Positions 17,501 through 24,064 of a stretch of DNA of 35,386 nt are shown in pieces. The position numbers and the translations under genes are program-made. Origin of the DNA: Planctomycetota bacterium (GTDB lineage: Bacteria > Planctomycetota > UBA1135 > GCA-002748355); NCBI GenBank assembly GCA_026984035.1, contig JALSSW010000177.1, forward strand, positions 1 through 35,386, in the 5' to 3' direction. Each line of letters opens with the position of its first letter. The stretch's first letter is position 1. The notes below the pieces were generated by a model. The model had not been told where the DNA came from. It made no database searches and saw nothing but the letters and a program-made list of their open reading frames with translations.

Positions 17501-17738
17501 GACGAATCGCTTGTCCTCTCTTAGCGGAAAGCCGATTGCAGCGCCTCTCGTGACCTCTACGGGGGTTTATTTCGCTGCGGAGGACAAAGACGGCAAGTCC
17601 TTCCTTGTTTCTGTGGACCGAAAGGGGCAGATACGCTGGCGCTATGACTTCAAAGGAATCCTTGTAGGCAAACCTTCTTTGTGGGGGGAGCGAGTCGTTA
17701 CTGCAGTCCGAGATGGCCGCGTTTTTGTGCTGAAGTAG
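14553..17738 (+). CDS. DUF4388-TPR-transmembrane-PEGA-PQQ propeller protein
   Basis: A 1061-residue multidomain protein. Residues 1-130 are a DUF4388 (PATAN-type) domain: MALKGDLASVGLADVFQML, ILSIQGEEGWRALFF. About 240-440 is a TPR-like helical array. A single membrane segment lies at about 458-478, preceded by a basic RSRSRKR, so the N-terminal part should be cytoplasmic. Next come a charged coiled-coil region (about 485-655), a PEGA-like domain (about 662-740; LPKGAEILLDGK) and, from about 745, PQQ-type propeller repeats (GSFGG-like VLASINPLNGKERF, LVGLDLERGEIVW, VSILNPEDGEVFY) that should be periplasmic. It heads a run with three roadblock proteins and an MglA-type GTPase, so it may link the envelope to that switch. 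Exact function unknown. Confidence 0.9.
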   Translation: MALKGDLASVGLADVFQMLAMNQKVGILSIQGEEGWRALFFDKNGVTLFYNEHLFLDRLLDNLVRKGLLSAEFVQTARRENLGDPVGTAESMIANGSIREADFLDGFRDQMEEEIYDLFLWGNGNWEFFEGAHQCEGHEGVINDHFFFSADSLVMEAARRLDEWAYIREQVSSENDVFERTEQIQGPDIAKIDEANLSLYELVDGKRNVRRIIDSSGITPFLVFKTLSIFCQQGWIRPLPPEQLVPTARECIEESRLEDAIHLLEKAIDAGIGLPEAHQLAAKCYEMKNEPARANWHYKIFALGLSTGGNPAGAAEILNKVLRRIPTDLEAWEELVKNLLLLEKPERDPHEAGQSLIEIYLDLEEVERARAVLEGLLKTRPDDIELKKTLVGVHSKAGDQKKVMELYESIAGDLVQRKDPMGAVRFLQKILMLDRNRSDISEKIRNLIRSDERSRSRKRGFAILVTFVGVAMVLGVLYFFYERKAREAFGQINAQPKVAAGDFQGAIDLYRSFLRRYPLSLVEGEAKEEIARIRSAKALVDAEKERETRAEKARIAKIRGNYKKLWEQYLIESAKEKPDLTASLRKLEGILLLIEEAGKSVDEEFRRKNPIDEAIAKIRSYLSAANALSKAKEKALAKGDWKKARALALKIEAEYPLSPNLKTLKVPVYLRTLPKGAEILLDGKLVTDGDGNPLRTPAAIGIPPSRKSKILLQKAGFLSKSLTLTGKGPLPSLVYLPVRPIHSFQSPRKWSVGPVPAGKNLLIGGFGGVLASINPLNGKERFATILKDLEEVSHPPVLCGEMAVLITSGKHLVGLDLERGEIVWSTALDKVRNSNLLALGDRVVVLDAGGVLRSWSVNLGKKGWTVSIEDPSKAVLRMFRGRLWVIQRSGNVSILNPEDGEVFYSRKIGEEFVGEPVVHDGVLYVLGLEGNIHRFDPVRGYLGIHSSLKIPQGVPWAMFRLGDRFAVLNDTGHLFFEDKNGPETNRLSSLSGKPIAAPLVTSTGVYFAAEDKDGKSFLVSVDRKGQIRWRYDFKGILVGKPSLWGERVVTAVRDGRVFVLK

Positions 17739-17806
17739 GGGATTTAGGACGGTGCGTAAAAAAACCGATAGAAACCCAGGGATGCTTGGATCCAACGGGA
17801 GAGAGT

Positions 17807-18931
17807 GTGAGCCTATTTAAGCGGTTCAAAATAACCAGAGAACTTTCCAGGCTGGAGAAGAAGGCCAAGGAAGACCCTTCGCCTTCCCTGTTTGTGGACC
17901 TCGCTCAGGTCTACATCAACTTGGGTTCTCAAGAGGATGCCCTTAGGGTTGTTGAGGAAGGTTTGGTTCTCTTTCCCCGTTCCGATGAACTGCGCAAAGT
18001 CCATGGTTTTGCAAAAAAACAAGTTCTGACAAAGAAAATCGAATCCCTTCGAGGGGAGCTCTCGAAGAGTCCGAGGCCTCATCTCTTCCTCAAGTTGGCT
18101 CAAGCCTATTTGGGGCAGGGGGATGAAGACTCTGCTTTTGCGGTCTGTCGGGAATGTTTGAAGCGTTACCCTGAGGATTTGGAGTCGCGCTTGCTTTTTG
18201 CGGAGATGGCCACTCGTGCCTTCCAAAAAACCTTGAATGTGGACAAAGGAAGAGAAGCCCATCAGGTTCTTCTCGAAATCCTCGAGCGTGATGAAAGGAA
18301 TAAGAAGGCCCACAAGGAATTGGCCCAGCTATTCTTTGGAATCGGCTATTTGGAGGGGTCTCAGCACCACCTTGGCATCTTGAGGAGCCTTGGCAGGATC
18401 GATAAGGAATCACGGGATCTGGAACAGGAGATCTTGCACGCCCTGGAAGAAGGAGCCCCTTCCTTTGACGACCCCGGCACAGCTCTTTTGGAAGTGGAGA
18501 AGAGAGGGGGCTTGATTCATGGCAAAAAGAGAAGCCTTGGTGGAGGACCGAAAAGGATCCTTGCTTCGGAAGAAGCCCTAAACGATGTAAGAGAAGGTCT
18601 CTCCAAGCTGGTGGCAAGGGAAGGGGTTTCAAAGGCTGCCTATATTCGGGGAAGCAAAGCGCTTGTTCGTGGGGAAGTTCGGGATGGTCGTGATCCCTTC
18701 CTCAAAACTGCCCGTGTCTTTGCCAAGGTGGCACAGAGGACGGTAAGGAGGATGGACCTGGGAAACTTCAGTAAGGGGATCCTGGACGGAGTCTTCGGGC
18801 ATATTTGCATTTGCAGTTTTGGGGATGTTTGTGCTGCGGTCCAATGCCAGGGGAATGCAGACCTCGATTGGGTGCTCCAAGACCTCCAGGACTTGGTTGC
18901 GAAATCCCTTTACACGGCGGGAAAGAAATAG
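17807..18931 (+). CDS. TPR-roadblock/LC7 fusion protein
   Basis: A 374-residue protein. Residues about 20-215 are TPR-like helix pairs (PSPSLFVDLAQVYINLGSQE, PHLFLKLAQAYLGQGDEDSA, NKKAHKELAQLFFGIGYLEG). Residues about 258-370 resemble a roadblock/LC7 domain: LSKLVAREGVSKAAYIRGSK, a central helix, then HICICSFGDVCAAVQCQGNA and DLQDLVAKSL. Roadblock proteins of the MglB type bind and stimulate small GTPases. I chose the GTG at 17807 because GGGAGAGA lies just upstream; no in-frame ATG fits. It starts 69 bases after the propeller-protein gene and is 21 bases before the next roadblock gene, as in an operon. Confidence 0.78.
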   Translation: MSLFKRFKITRELSRLEKKAKEDPSPSLFVDLAQVYINLGSQEDALRVVEEGLVLFPRSDELRKVHGFAKKQVLTKKIESLRGELSKSPRPHLFLKLAQAYLGQGDEDSAFAVCRECLKRYPEDLESRLLFAEMATRAFQKTLNVDKGREAHQVLLEILERDERNKKAHKELAQLFFGIGYLEGSQHHLGILRSLGRIDKESRDLEQEILHALEEGAPSFDDPGTALLEVEKRGGLIHGKKRSLGGGPKRILASEEALNDVREGLSKLVAREGVSKAAYIRGSKALVRGEVRDGRDPFLKTARVFAKVAQRTVRRMDLGNFSKGILDGVFGHICICSFGDVCAAVQCQGNADLDWVLQDLQDLVAKSLYTAGKK

Positions 18932-18952
18932 GGTGCGCCCAAGGGGAGAAAC

Positions 18953-19306
18953 ATGGACGAACTTCTAAGAGATCTCATGAAAAAGGTGGGGGCTAAAGGA
19001 GCCTTAGTTGTTACCAATGATGGGATGGTCGTAGCTGGGTTCGTTCGGGCGGATACCCGAAAGGACGTTGTAGGCGCCCTTTCATCTTTTCTCATTTCGG
19101 CGACCAATCGTTGCCTCATGCAGGGGAATGTTGGGGGGTTCAACCGGATTTTTCTGAAAGCCACCCACGGAAAGATCCTTATCCAGGCCCTGAAGGACTA
19201 TTTTGTGGTTGTCTTGACCGACCAATTTTCGGACAAGGTCTTGTTGGTCGATGAAACCATGCGGGTGGCTTCCAAGCTTAGAAAGCTGACCACCATCCAG
19301 TCCTGA
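18953..19306 (+). CDS. Roadblock/LC7 domain protein (MglB-like)
   Basis: A 117-residue, single-domain roadblock protein: DLMKKVGAKGALVVTNDGMV, a middle helix with ALSSFLISATNRC, ILIQALKDYFVVVLTDQ and a final helix VASKLRKL. The length and order match the MglB family, which forms homodimers that act on MglA-type GTPases. GGGGAG lies four bases before the ATG. It sits between the TPR-roadblock gene and the GTPase gene. The GAP or scaffold role is inferred from the family, not seen. Confidence 0.88.
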   Translation: MDELLRDLMKKVGAKGALVVTNDGMVVAGFVRADTRKDVVGALSSFLISATNRCLMQGNVGGFNRIFLKATHGKILIQALKDYFVVVLTDQFSDKVLLVDETMRVASKLRKLTTIQS

Positions 19307-19343
19307 AGCCGGGTTTGCTGCCCTGCCGTCCTGTGCCTTCTTT

Positions 19344-19372
19344 TTGACGAAGTGCGTAAATCGGACTAAAGG
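19344..19372 (+). promoter_or_regulatory. Candidate sigma-70-type promoter before the MglA-like gene
   Basis: TTGACG (19344-19349) is followed after 17 bases by TAAAGG (19367-19372). The -35 is good, the -10 weak. It lies in the 190-base gap before the GTPase gene, the largest gap within the locus, and could give the GTPase and last roadblock gene their own promoter. Confidence 0.35.
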
Positions 19373-19496
19373 ATTTAGTGGATCATGACGAAACCTTTGG
19401 AAGGGGTTCACGGCTCATCTTTCTAGGTTGTGAAGACCCATACACTCCAAGGGCTGCGGGGCCCAAACAAACAAAGGGACAGGAGTCAGCAAAGCC

Positions 19497-20441
19497 ATGG
19501 TCCAAATCAACTTCGCCCTCAAGGAAGTCAACTGTAAGATTGTCTTCTATGGTCCTGGGATGAGCGGTAAGACCACCAACCTGGAGGTCGTCCACCAAAA
19601 AGCACCGGAAGAGAACAAGGGGGATTTGACTTCGATCTCGACCGATGGAGATCGAACTTTGTTCTTTGATTTCATGCCGCTCGACCTGGGAAAAATCGCT
19701 GGGATGCAAACAAAATTCCAGCTCTATACCGTTCCCGGTCAAGTCTATTACAACTCAACGCGGAAACTTGTCCTACAAGGGGTTGATGGAGTCATCTTCG
19801 TCGCCGAATCAGACCCTGACAAGATGGCCGAGAATATCGAAAGCTACGAGAACCTGATCGAGAACCTCATTGAATATGGAAAGGATCTTCAAGACCTTCC
19901 CCATGTCATTCAATACAACAAACGGGACCTCCCCAATGCTCTTCCTGTGGAAGAAATTGATCGACAGCTGAATAGGTTTGGAGTTCCGACCTTTGAAGCA
20001 GTGGCAAAGACAGGAGAAGGGGTCTTTCCCACATTGAAGACTCTTGCGGGGATGGTGTTGGAGAGTATCAATAAATCGGACCGTGGAGGGGGAAGGGGGC
20101 CCAGTAGATCCCCACGCCCGCAGACTACGAATTCGGCCCCAAGCCCCGAGGTAGCTCCCCAAGGAAGAGGGGCGAGCGCAAAAGCGCCGAAAACTTCCGG
20201 TCGAGGCCCGGCACCTGCACCTCGGCAGGCGCGGCCGGTTGCGGCTCCAAGAGGCAAGGCTCCCGTTGCAAAACAGGCCCCACGGAAGGGGGGGCAACCC
20301 AGGCAGGGACCAAGAGTTGCTGTCCAAGCTAATGCTCCCGTCAAGAAGGAAGGGAAGGGATTCCTTGTTGCCTTTCTTGTCTTATTGATGGCTGCCGTTG
20401 CGGGAGTCGCGTACTTGGTCATGCAGCAGCAGGGCTTTTAA
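19497..20441 (+). CDS. mglA: MglA-type Ras-like GTPase with C-terminal membrane anchor
   Basis: A 314-residue protein; ordinary MglA is about 195. Residues 1-195 are the GTPase: P-loop GPGMSGKTT (19-27), DGDRTLFFDFMPLDLG with Arg53, switch II YTVPGQVYY with Gln82, and NKRD (141-144). Arg53 and Gln82 are the residues used for hydrolysis in Myxococcus MglA. Then comes a Pro/Ala/Gly/Arg-rich linker (about 196-285) and one hydrophobic helix (288-309) with a five-residue QQQGF end, so the protein is tail-anchored, GTPase in the cytoplasm. AGGAG precedes the ATG by 11 bases. The start of the last roadblock gene follows after 22 bases. The symbol refers to the domain family; the role in polarity or motility is not shown here. 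Confidence 0.93.
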   Translation: MVQINFALKEVNCKIVFYGPGMSGKTTNLEVVHQKAPEENKGDLTSISTDGDRTLFFDFMPLDLGKIAGMQTKFQLYTVPGQVYYNSTRKLVLQGVDGVIFVAESDPDKMAENIESYENLIENLIEYGKDLQDLPHVIQYNKRDLPNALPVEEIDRQLNRFGVPTFEAVAKTGEGVFPTLKTLAGMVLESINKSDRGGGRGPSRSPRPQTTNSAPSPEVAPQGRGASAKAPKTSGRGPAPAPRQARPVAAPRGKAPVAKQAPRKGGQPRQGPRVAVQANAPVKKEGKGFLVAFLVLLMAAVAGVAYLVMQQQGF

Positions 20442-20463
20442 TCCTTTCAGGAGAGGGAAAAGG

Positions 20464-20976
20464 ATGACTTCAGACCAAAGACTCCGTCAGAGCAGACTGG
20501 TTTTCTATGAAGATGATATTTCGAAGATCGATAAGATTCTCTCGGAGTTCCTCCGTTTGAGTGGGGCAAAATGTGCCCTCCTTGTAGATAAAGAAGGGCA
20601 TTTGGTGACCAAGCAGGGAGAAGTGAAAACTTTGAACATGGACACGATCTCTGCCCTTGTAGCTGGCTCTTTCGCAGCCACAAAGGAGATGGCGAAACTC
20701 TTGGGAGAAGAACACTTTTCCGCTCTTTTTCACCAAGGGGAGCGGGATAACATCCAACTTTCTTTGGTCGGTGATCGAACCCTTCTGACAATCCTCTTCG
20801 ATGATCGGACGACAGTGGGGATGGTTCGGCTCTATGCAAACGAAGCTTGCAAGAAATTGGTGAATATTTTCGACGAATCCGAACGACGGATGAAGGAAGA
20901 GGGGCCGAGAGAATTGGATCTTGGAAAGGGGTATGGGAATTCAGCGAAGGACAAGCTGGATAATCTCTTTCAGTAA
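20464..20976 (+). CDS. Roadblock/LC7 (MglB-like) protein with C-terminal extension
   Basis: A 170-residue protein with a roadblock domain at about 20-135: KIDKILSEFLRLSGAKCALL, a VTKQGEV strand, ALVAGSFAATKEMAKLLGEE, QLSLVGDRTLLTILF and YANEACKKLVNIF. A charged tail of about 35 residues follows. The family regulates MglA-type GTPases. I chose the ATG at 20464 because GGAGAGGG lies six bases upstream; an earlier in-frame start at 20398 would overlap the GTPase gene. It is the last gene before a strong terminator. Of the three roadblock proteins in this locus, it is the one immediately after the GTPase, so it is the best MglB candidate. Confidence 0.88.
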   Translation: MTSDQRLRQSRLVFYEDDISKIDKILSEFLRLSGAKCALLVDKEGHLVTKQGEVKTLNMDTISALVAGSFAATKEMAKLLGEEHFSALFHQGERDNIQLSLVGDRTLLTILFDDRTTVGMVRLYANEACKKLVNIFDESERRMKEEGPRELDLGKGYGNSAKDKLDNLFQ

Positions 20977-21317
20977 CGATCCGATTGCTTGAAGGCAAAA
21001 AGAACCTCGAAGGGTTTCCTTCGGGGTTTTTTTGTACTTTTCGTGAAAGAAAAAACAAAAAAACTTCCTGGAAAGAAAATTCTCCTTCAGGTTTTAATGT
21101 GGAAGGAATGCCAGTTAAATGAGTTCTTTTTGGGAAGTTGCAAAACGTTTTAGCGGGAATTGGTCGCTAGTCCTTTTGGGATCAAGAGTTGTGACTGAAT
21201 TTATATCGGAGAGTTGCCGATGATCTGAGGAGATCCAACCTTCATCCATTGGTTGGAAAGTTTCCGTACCAATCAAGGTGCAAACAATCGATTGTCACTC
21301 AATCAGGAGTCAACCAT
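20977..21317 (+). other. Intergenic region between roadblock gene and histone-like gene
   Basis: 341 bases with no gene I can support. It contains the terminator at 21003-21033 and then an A/T-rich leader up to the AGGAG of the lysine-rich gene. A promoter must lie here; TATATC near 21202 is a possible -10 but has no convincing -35. Confidence 0.5.
21003..21033 (+). terminator. Rho-independent terminator after the GTPase/roadblock locus
   Basis: AACCTCGAAGG (21003-21013) pairs over all 11 positions (one G-T) with CCTTCGGGGTT (21018-21028), around a GTTT loop, followed by a run of seven T. It closes the locus starting at 14553. Confidence 0.9.
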
Positions 21318-21656
21318 ATGGCTGCTAAGAAAAAAGCGACCAAGAAAAAGGCCGCCAAGAAAAAGGTGACCAAGAAGGCCACCAAGAAGAAAGCGACCAA
21401 GAAAAAGGCTGCCAAGAAAAAGGCAACCAAGAAAAAGGCCACCAAAAAGAAAGCGACCAAGAAAAAGGCCGCCAAGAAAAAGGTGACCAAGAAGGCCACC
21501 AAGAAGAAAGCGACCAAGAAAAAGGCTGCTAAGAAAAAGGTGACCAAGAAGAAAGCGACCAAGAAAAAGGCCACCAAGAAGAAAGCGACCAAGAAAAAGG
21601 CCGCTAAGAAAAAAGCTGCAAAGAAAAAGACCGCCAAGAAGCGGGCTCGTAGATAA
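21318..21656 (+). CDS. Lysine/alanine-rich repeat protein (histone H1-like)
   Basis: A 112-residue protein made almost wholly of four- to five-residue units KKAT, KKAA and KKVT, ending KKRARR. It has no globular part. Such proteins resemble histone H1 tails and bacterial H1-like DNA-binding proteins, so binding to DNA or RNA by charge is likely. The ATG at 21318 has AGGAG eight bases upstream; the earlier in-frame start at 21249 gives an unrelated N-terminus and was not used. The gene uses AAG/AAA codons with a DNA-level repeat of 117 bases inside. It is followed by a strong bidirectional hairpin. The sequence is highly repetitive, so copy-number changes between strains are likely. Confidence 0.85.
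   Translation: MAAKKKATKKKAAKKKVTKKATKKKATKKKAAKKKATKKKATKKKATKKKAAKKKVTKKATKKKATKKKAAKKKVTKKKATKKKATKKKATKKKAAKKKAAKKKTAKKRARR
21351..21529 (+). repeat. 117-base internal repeat in the lysine-rich gene
   Basis: The 62 bases at 21351-21412 recur without a mismatch at 21468-21529, a period of 117 bases (39 codons). Shorter units of 12 bases built on ACCAAGAAAAAG fill the rest. This is coding repeat, not a CRISPR array: no spacers vary between units. Confidence 0.85.
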
Positions 21657-21820
21657 GCACGACTCTTTTCTCTCGGGGGCTAGCCTCTCACTCTGTTCCG
21701 AGCTCCATGATTTCATCCTCTTGGTAAGATCTTATGGAGTTCGTGGAATGAGAGCCTGGGATTCTGAGACTTCTAGTCCTATTTCTTGCGGTTCTTTTGG
21801 GTGTTCCCAGAATGACCAAA

Positions 21821-21859
21821 AATGAGGTCCGTGGGAGGTTTCCTCCCCCGGGCCTCATT
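21821..21859. terminator. Bidirectional terminator between the histone-like and EI24-like genes
   Basis: An 18-bp stem (21821-21838 with 21842-21859, one mismatch, one G-T) with a TTT loop has T-runs on both sides (CTTTTTT downstream on plus; TTTTT on minus). It can end both convergent genes. The TGA of the minus-strand gene (21857-21855) is inside the stem. Confidence 0.85.
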
Positions 21860-22772
21860 CTTTTTTCCCCATTTTCTTAGGGTTTGTGGCTTTTTGATTC
21901 CAATGGGAGCCTGAAAGCAGCTGCTTCCCATGGGGTTCCCTAGAAGTTTGGATTTTGAGGAAAATGCGAGAACTTGCTACGGCGGCTGCCGGAGTTGAGA
22001 GAAAGAGATTAAAGAAGGGGATCAGGAGCCCGATTTCAAATCCCAGCCCCAGCCCCAGGACATAGGCCCAGTGGGACAGGGCGAAGCGGGTTTTTTCCTT
22101 TCCGTTCATTCCCCGCCGGGCCATGGGATAGTCCAAGAATGAAAACCCCGCCAGAAAAGCTCCGACCAGAATTCCAAGAATCAAACCAACCCCTGTAAAG
22201 GCAAGGGTGAGGGTGAGAAGGAACCCCAACACTTGCCAAAACAGAATCCGGGCTGTGGTTTCCAGAGAATCCCAGATGTCTCCCAAAAAAGATCTGCTGG
22301 AACTGGGGGGGGAAAACCCCAGGATCTCCTGTTCAGCGGTCCTGGAAATGGGATCCAAGAAGGGAAGTAGGAAAACGGAAAGCAGCACGGGAAACAGGAA
22401 CCAGGCTGCCACCAGGGTAAGGAGCACACTAAAAACGATCCCGGTTGTGAAGATGAAAGGATCGGGAAGGATGCTTAGGAATTTTCCGATGAGGGGATGA
22501 ATTCCCATCCAGATTCCATAGGCCATCCCCAGAAAAGCGAAACAGTTTAGGAGAATGGGAATCCAGATCTTCCCCATATAGTCCTTTTCTGTCGTGAGGC
22601 GGAGGGCCGATCGAAAATACTCGACAAATCCTGAAAGAGTTGAGAATGGAAAGGGGAGGAGGCGATGAGACGGCTTCTCACAAAGCTTGCAGAGACCCGA
22701 AGAGGGTGGGATGTATCCGCATCGTGGGCAGGTCTCCGGGGTTCTGGTTTCTTTTTCCATCTGGCTTGGCAT
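21855..22772 (-). CDS. EI24/CysZ-like membrane protein with zinc ribbon
   Basis: A 305-residue protein. The N-terminus holds a short zinc-ribbon motif, CPRCGY...CKLCEK. The rest has four to six hydrophobic segments and the EI24 (etoposide-induced 2.4/CysZ) signature: FLDYPMARRGM near the end of the core, and GFEIGLLIPFFNLFLSTPAAAVAS in the last membrane pair. CysZ proteins import sulfate; many other EI24 members are uncharacterised. The zinc ribbon fused in front is not part of CysZ. I chose the ATG at 22772 because AGGGGA lies nine bases upstream; an ATG at 22781 abuts it. The tail is basic. It is divergent from the glutaryl-CoA dehydrogenase gene. Confidence 0.82.
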   Translation of the reverse strand: MPSQMEKETRTPETCPRCGYIPPSSGLCKLCEKPSHRLLPFPFSTLSGFVEYFRSALRLTTEKDYMGKIWIPILLNCFAFLGMAYGIWMGIHPLIGKFLSILPDPFIFTTGIVFSVLLTLVAAWFLFPVLLSVFLLPFLDPISRTAEQEILGFSPPSSSRSFLGDIWDSLETTARILFWQVLGFLLTLTLAFTGVGLILGILVGAFLAGFSFLDYPMARRGMNGKEKTRFALSHWAYVLGLGLGFEIGLLIPFFNLFLSTPAAAVASSRIFLKIQTSREPHGKQLLSGSHWNQKATNPKKMGKKE

Positions 22773-22897
22773 TCTATTCATTCCCCTGGATCAAAGATGT
22801 CGTCTGGAAAGTCGTGGTCAATGGGCTGCATTGTTCTGGGGTAAAAAACCTTTCGGTGCCTCGATGGAGGCCTAATCAAGCAAAGAGGTGAGGTCTG

Positions 22898-24064
22898 GTG
22901 AGTGGCTTTACAGAGTTGGATCTTTATGACGTAGAGGATCTCCTTTCGGATGAAGAGCGAATGGTTCGGGATTCTGTCCGAGATTTTGTAGAATCCGAGT
23001 TTCTTCCCATTGTTGTGGAACATCATCGCGCCGGAACTTTTCCAAGTGAATTGATTCCAAAAATGGGGGAGCTTGGGATGTTAGGGGCCGGATTTAAGGG
23101 TTATGGATGTGCAGGCCTCAACAATGTTGCTTATGGCTTGATTTTGCAAGAACTGGAGCGTGGGGACAGCGGCCTTCGGTCCTTTGTTTCTGTGCAAGGG
23201 TCGCTCTGCATGTATCCGATATACACCTACGGGACCGATGAGCAGAAAGAGCATTATCTTCCCAAGATGGCCACGGGAGAGTTTATCGGTTGTTTCGGGC
23301 TCACGGAACCTGACTTTGGCAGCAACCCCGGAGGGATGATCACGCGGGCCGTCGAGGATGGCGACTCATACATTTTGAATGGGGTCAAGATGTGGATCAC
23401 GAATGGTTCGGTTGCTGATGTTGCCATTGTCTGGGCCAAGCTGAACGGAGAGATTCGTGGCTTTCTTGTGGACAAAGGGACCCCAGGATTTACCACAAGG
23501 GATGTCCACAATAAGTTTTCCCTTCGGGTATCTGTGACGAGTGAGCTGATCTTTGAAGATTGCCGGATCCCCAAAGGCAATCTCTTGCCAGAGGTAAAAG
23601 GGCTCAAGGGCCCTCTGTCCTGCCTCACTCAAGCCCGTTATGGGATCGCTTGGGGGGGAGTGGGAGCGGCTCAAGCAGTGTTTGACGAGGCTCTGCGCTA
23701 TGCAAAAAACCGGGTCCAATTTTCCCGGCCTATCGCAGGGTACCAATTGGTCCAGGATAAATTGGTTTGGATGGCGAACGAGATCACCAAAGGCCAGCTT
23801 CTTGTTTGGAAACTTGCAAAGATGAAAGACAAGGGGACCATGAATTTCACCCAAGTATCCCTGGCAAAAAGAAATAATATTTGGATGGCTTTAGAGGCAG
23901 CAAGAATGGCTCGAGATATTTTGGGAGCCAATGGGATTACGGATGAATACCAGACAGGGCGCCATATGTGTAATCTTGAATCTGTAAAGACTTACGAAGG
24001 AACCCATGACATCCATACCTTGATTATAGGGCAGCACTTGACTGGCATACCCGCCTACGAATAA
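22898..24064 (+). CDS. gcdH: Glutaryl-CoA dehydrogenase
   Basis: A 388-residue acyl-CoA dehydrogenase that fits glutaryl-CoA dehydrogenase closely: DVEDLLSDEERMVRDSVRDF, GYGCAGLNNVAYGLI, ELERGDSGLRSFVSVQGSL, CFGLTEPDFGSNPG, and KTYEGTHDIHTLI with the catalytic base Glu367. The residues associated with the decarboxylating type (Glu87, Arg94 and Tyr366, matching human Glu87, Arg94 and Tyr369) are all present, so it should make crotonyl-CoA and CO2 from glutaryl-CoA in lysine/tryptophan breakdown. It starts at a GTG with GAGGTGAGG upstream. FAD and ETF are expected partners; none is adjacent. Confidence 0.93.
   Translation: MSGFTELDLYDVEDLLSDEERMVRDSVRDFVESEFLPIVVEHHRAGTFPSELIPKMGELGMLGAGFKGYGCAGLNNVAYGLILQELERGDSGLRSFVSVQGSLCMYPIYTYGTDEQKEHYLPKMATGEFIGCFGLTEPDFGSNPGGMITRAVEDGDSYILNGVKMWITNGSVADVAIVWAKLNGEIRGFLVDKGTPGFTTRDVHNKFSLRVSVTSELIFEDCRIPKGNLLPEVKGLKGPLSCLTQARYGIAWGGVGAAQAVFDEALRYAKNRVQFSRPIAGYQLVQDKLVWMANEITKGQLLVWKLAKMKDKGTMNFTQVSLAKRNNIWMALEAARMARDILGANGITDEYQTGRHMCNLESVKTYEGTHDIHTLIIGQHLTGIPAYE

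Noticed and set aside
21318-21656. Regular repeats resembling a CRISPR or tandem array
   Set aside because: Repeats are codon-in-phase within one frame encoding KKAT/KKAA units and have no variable spacers.
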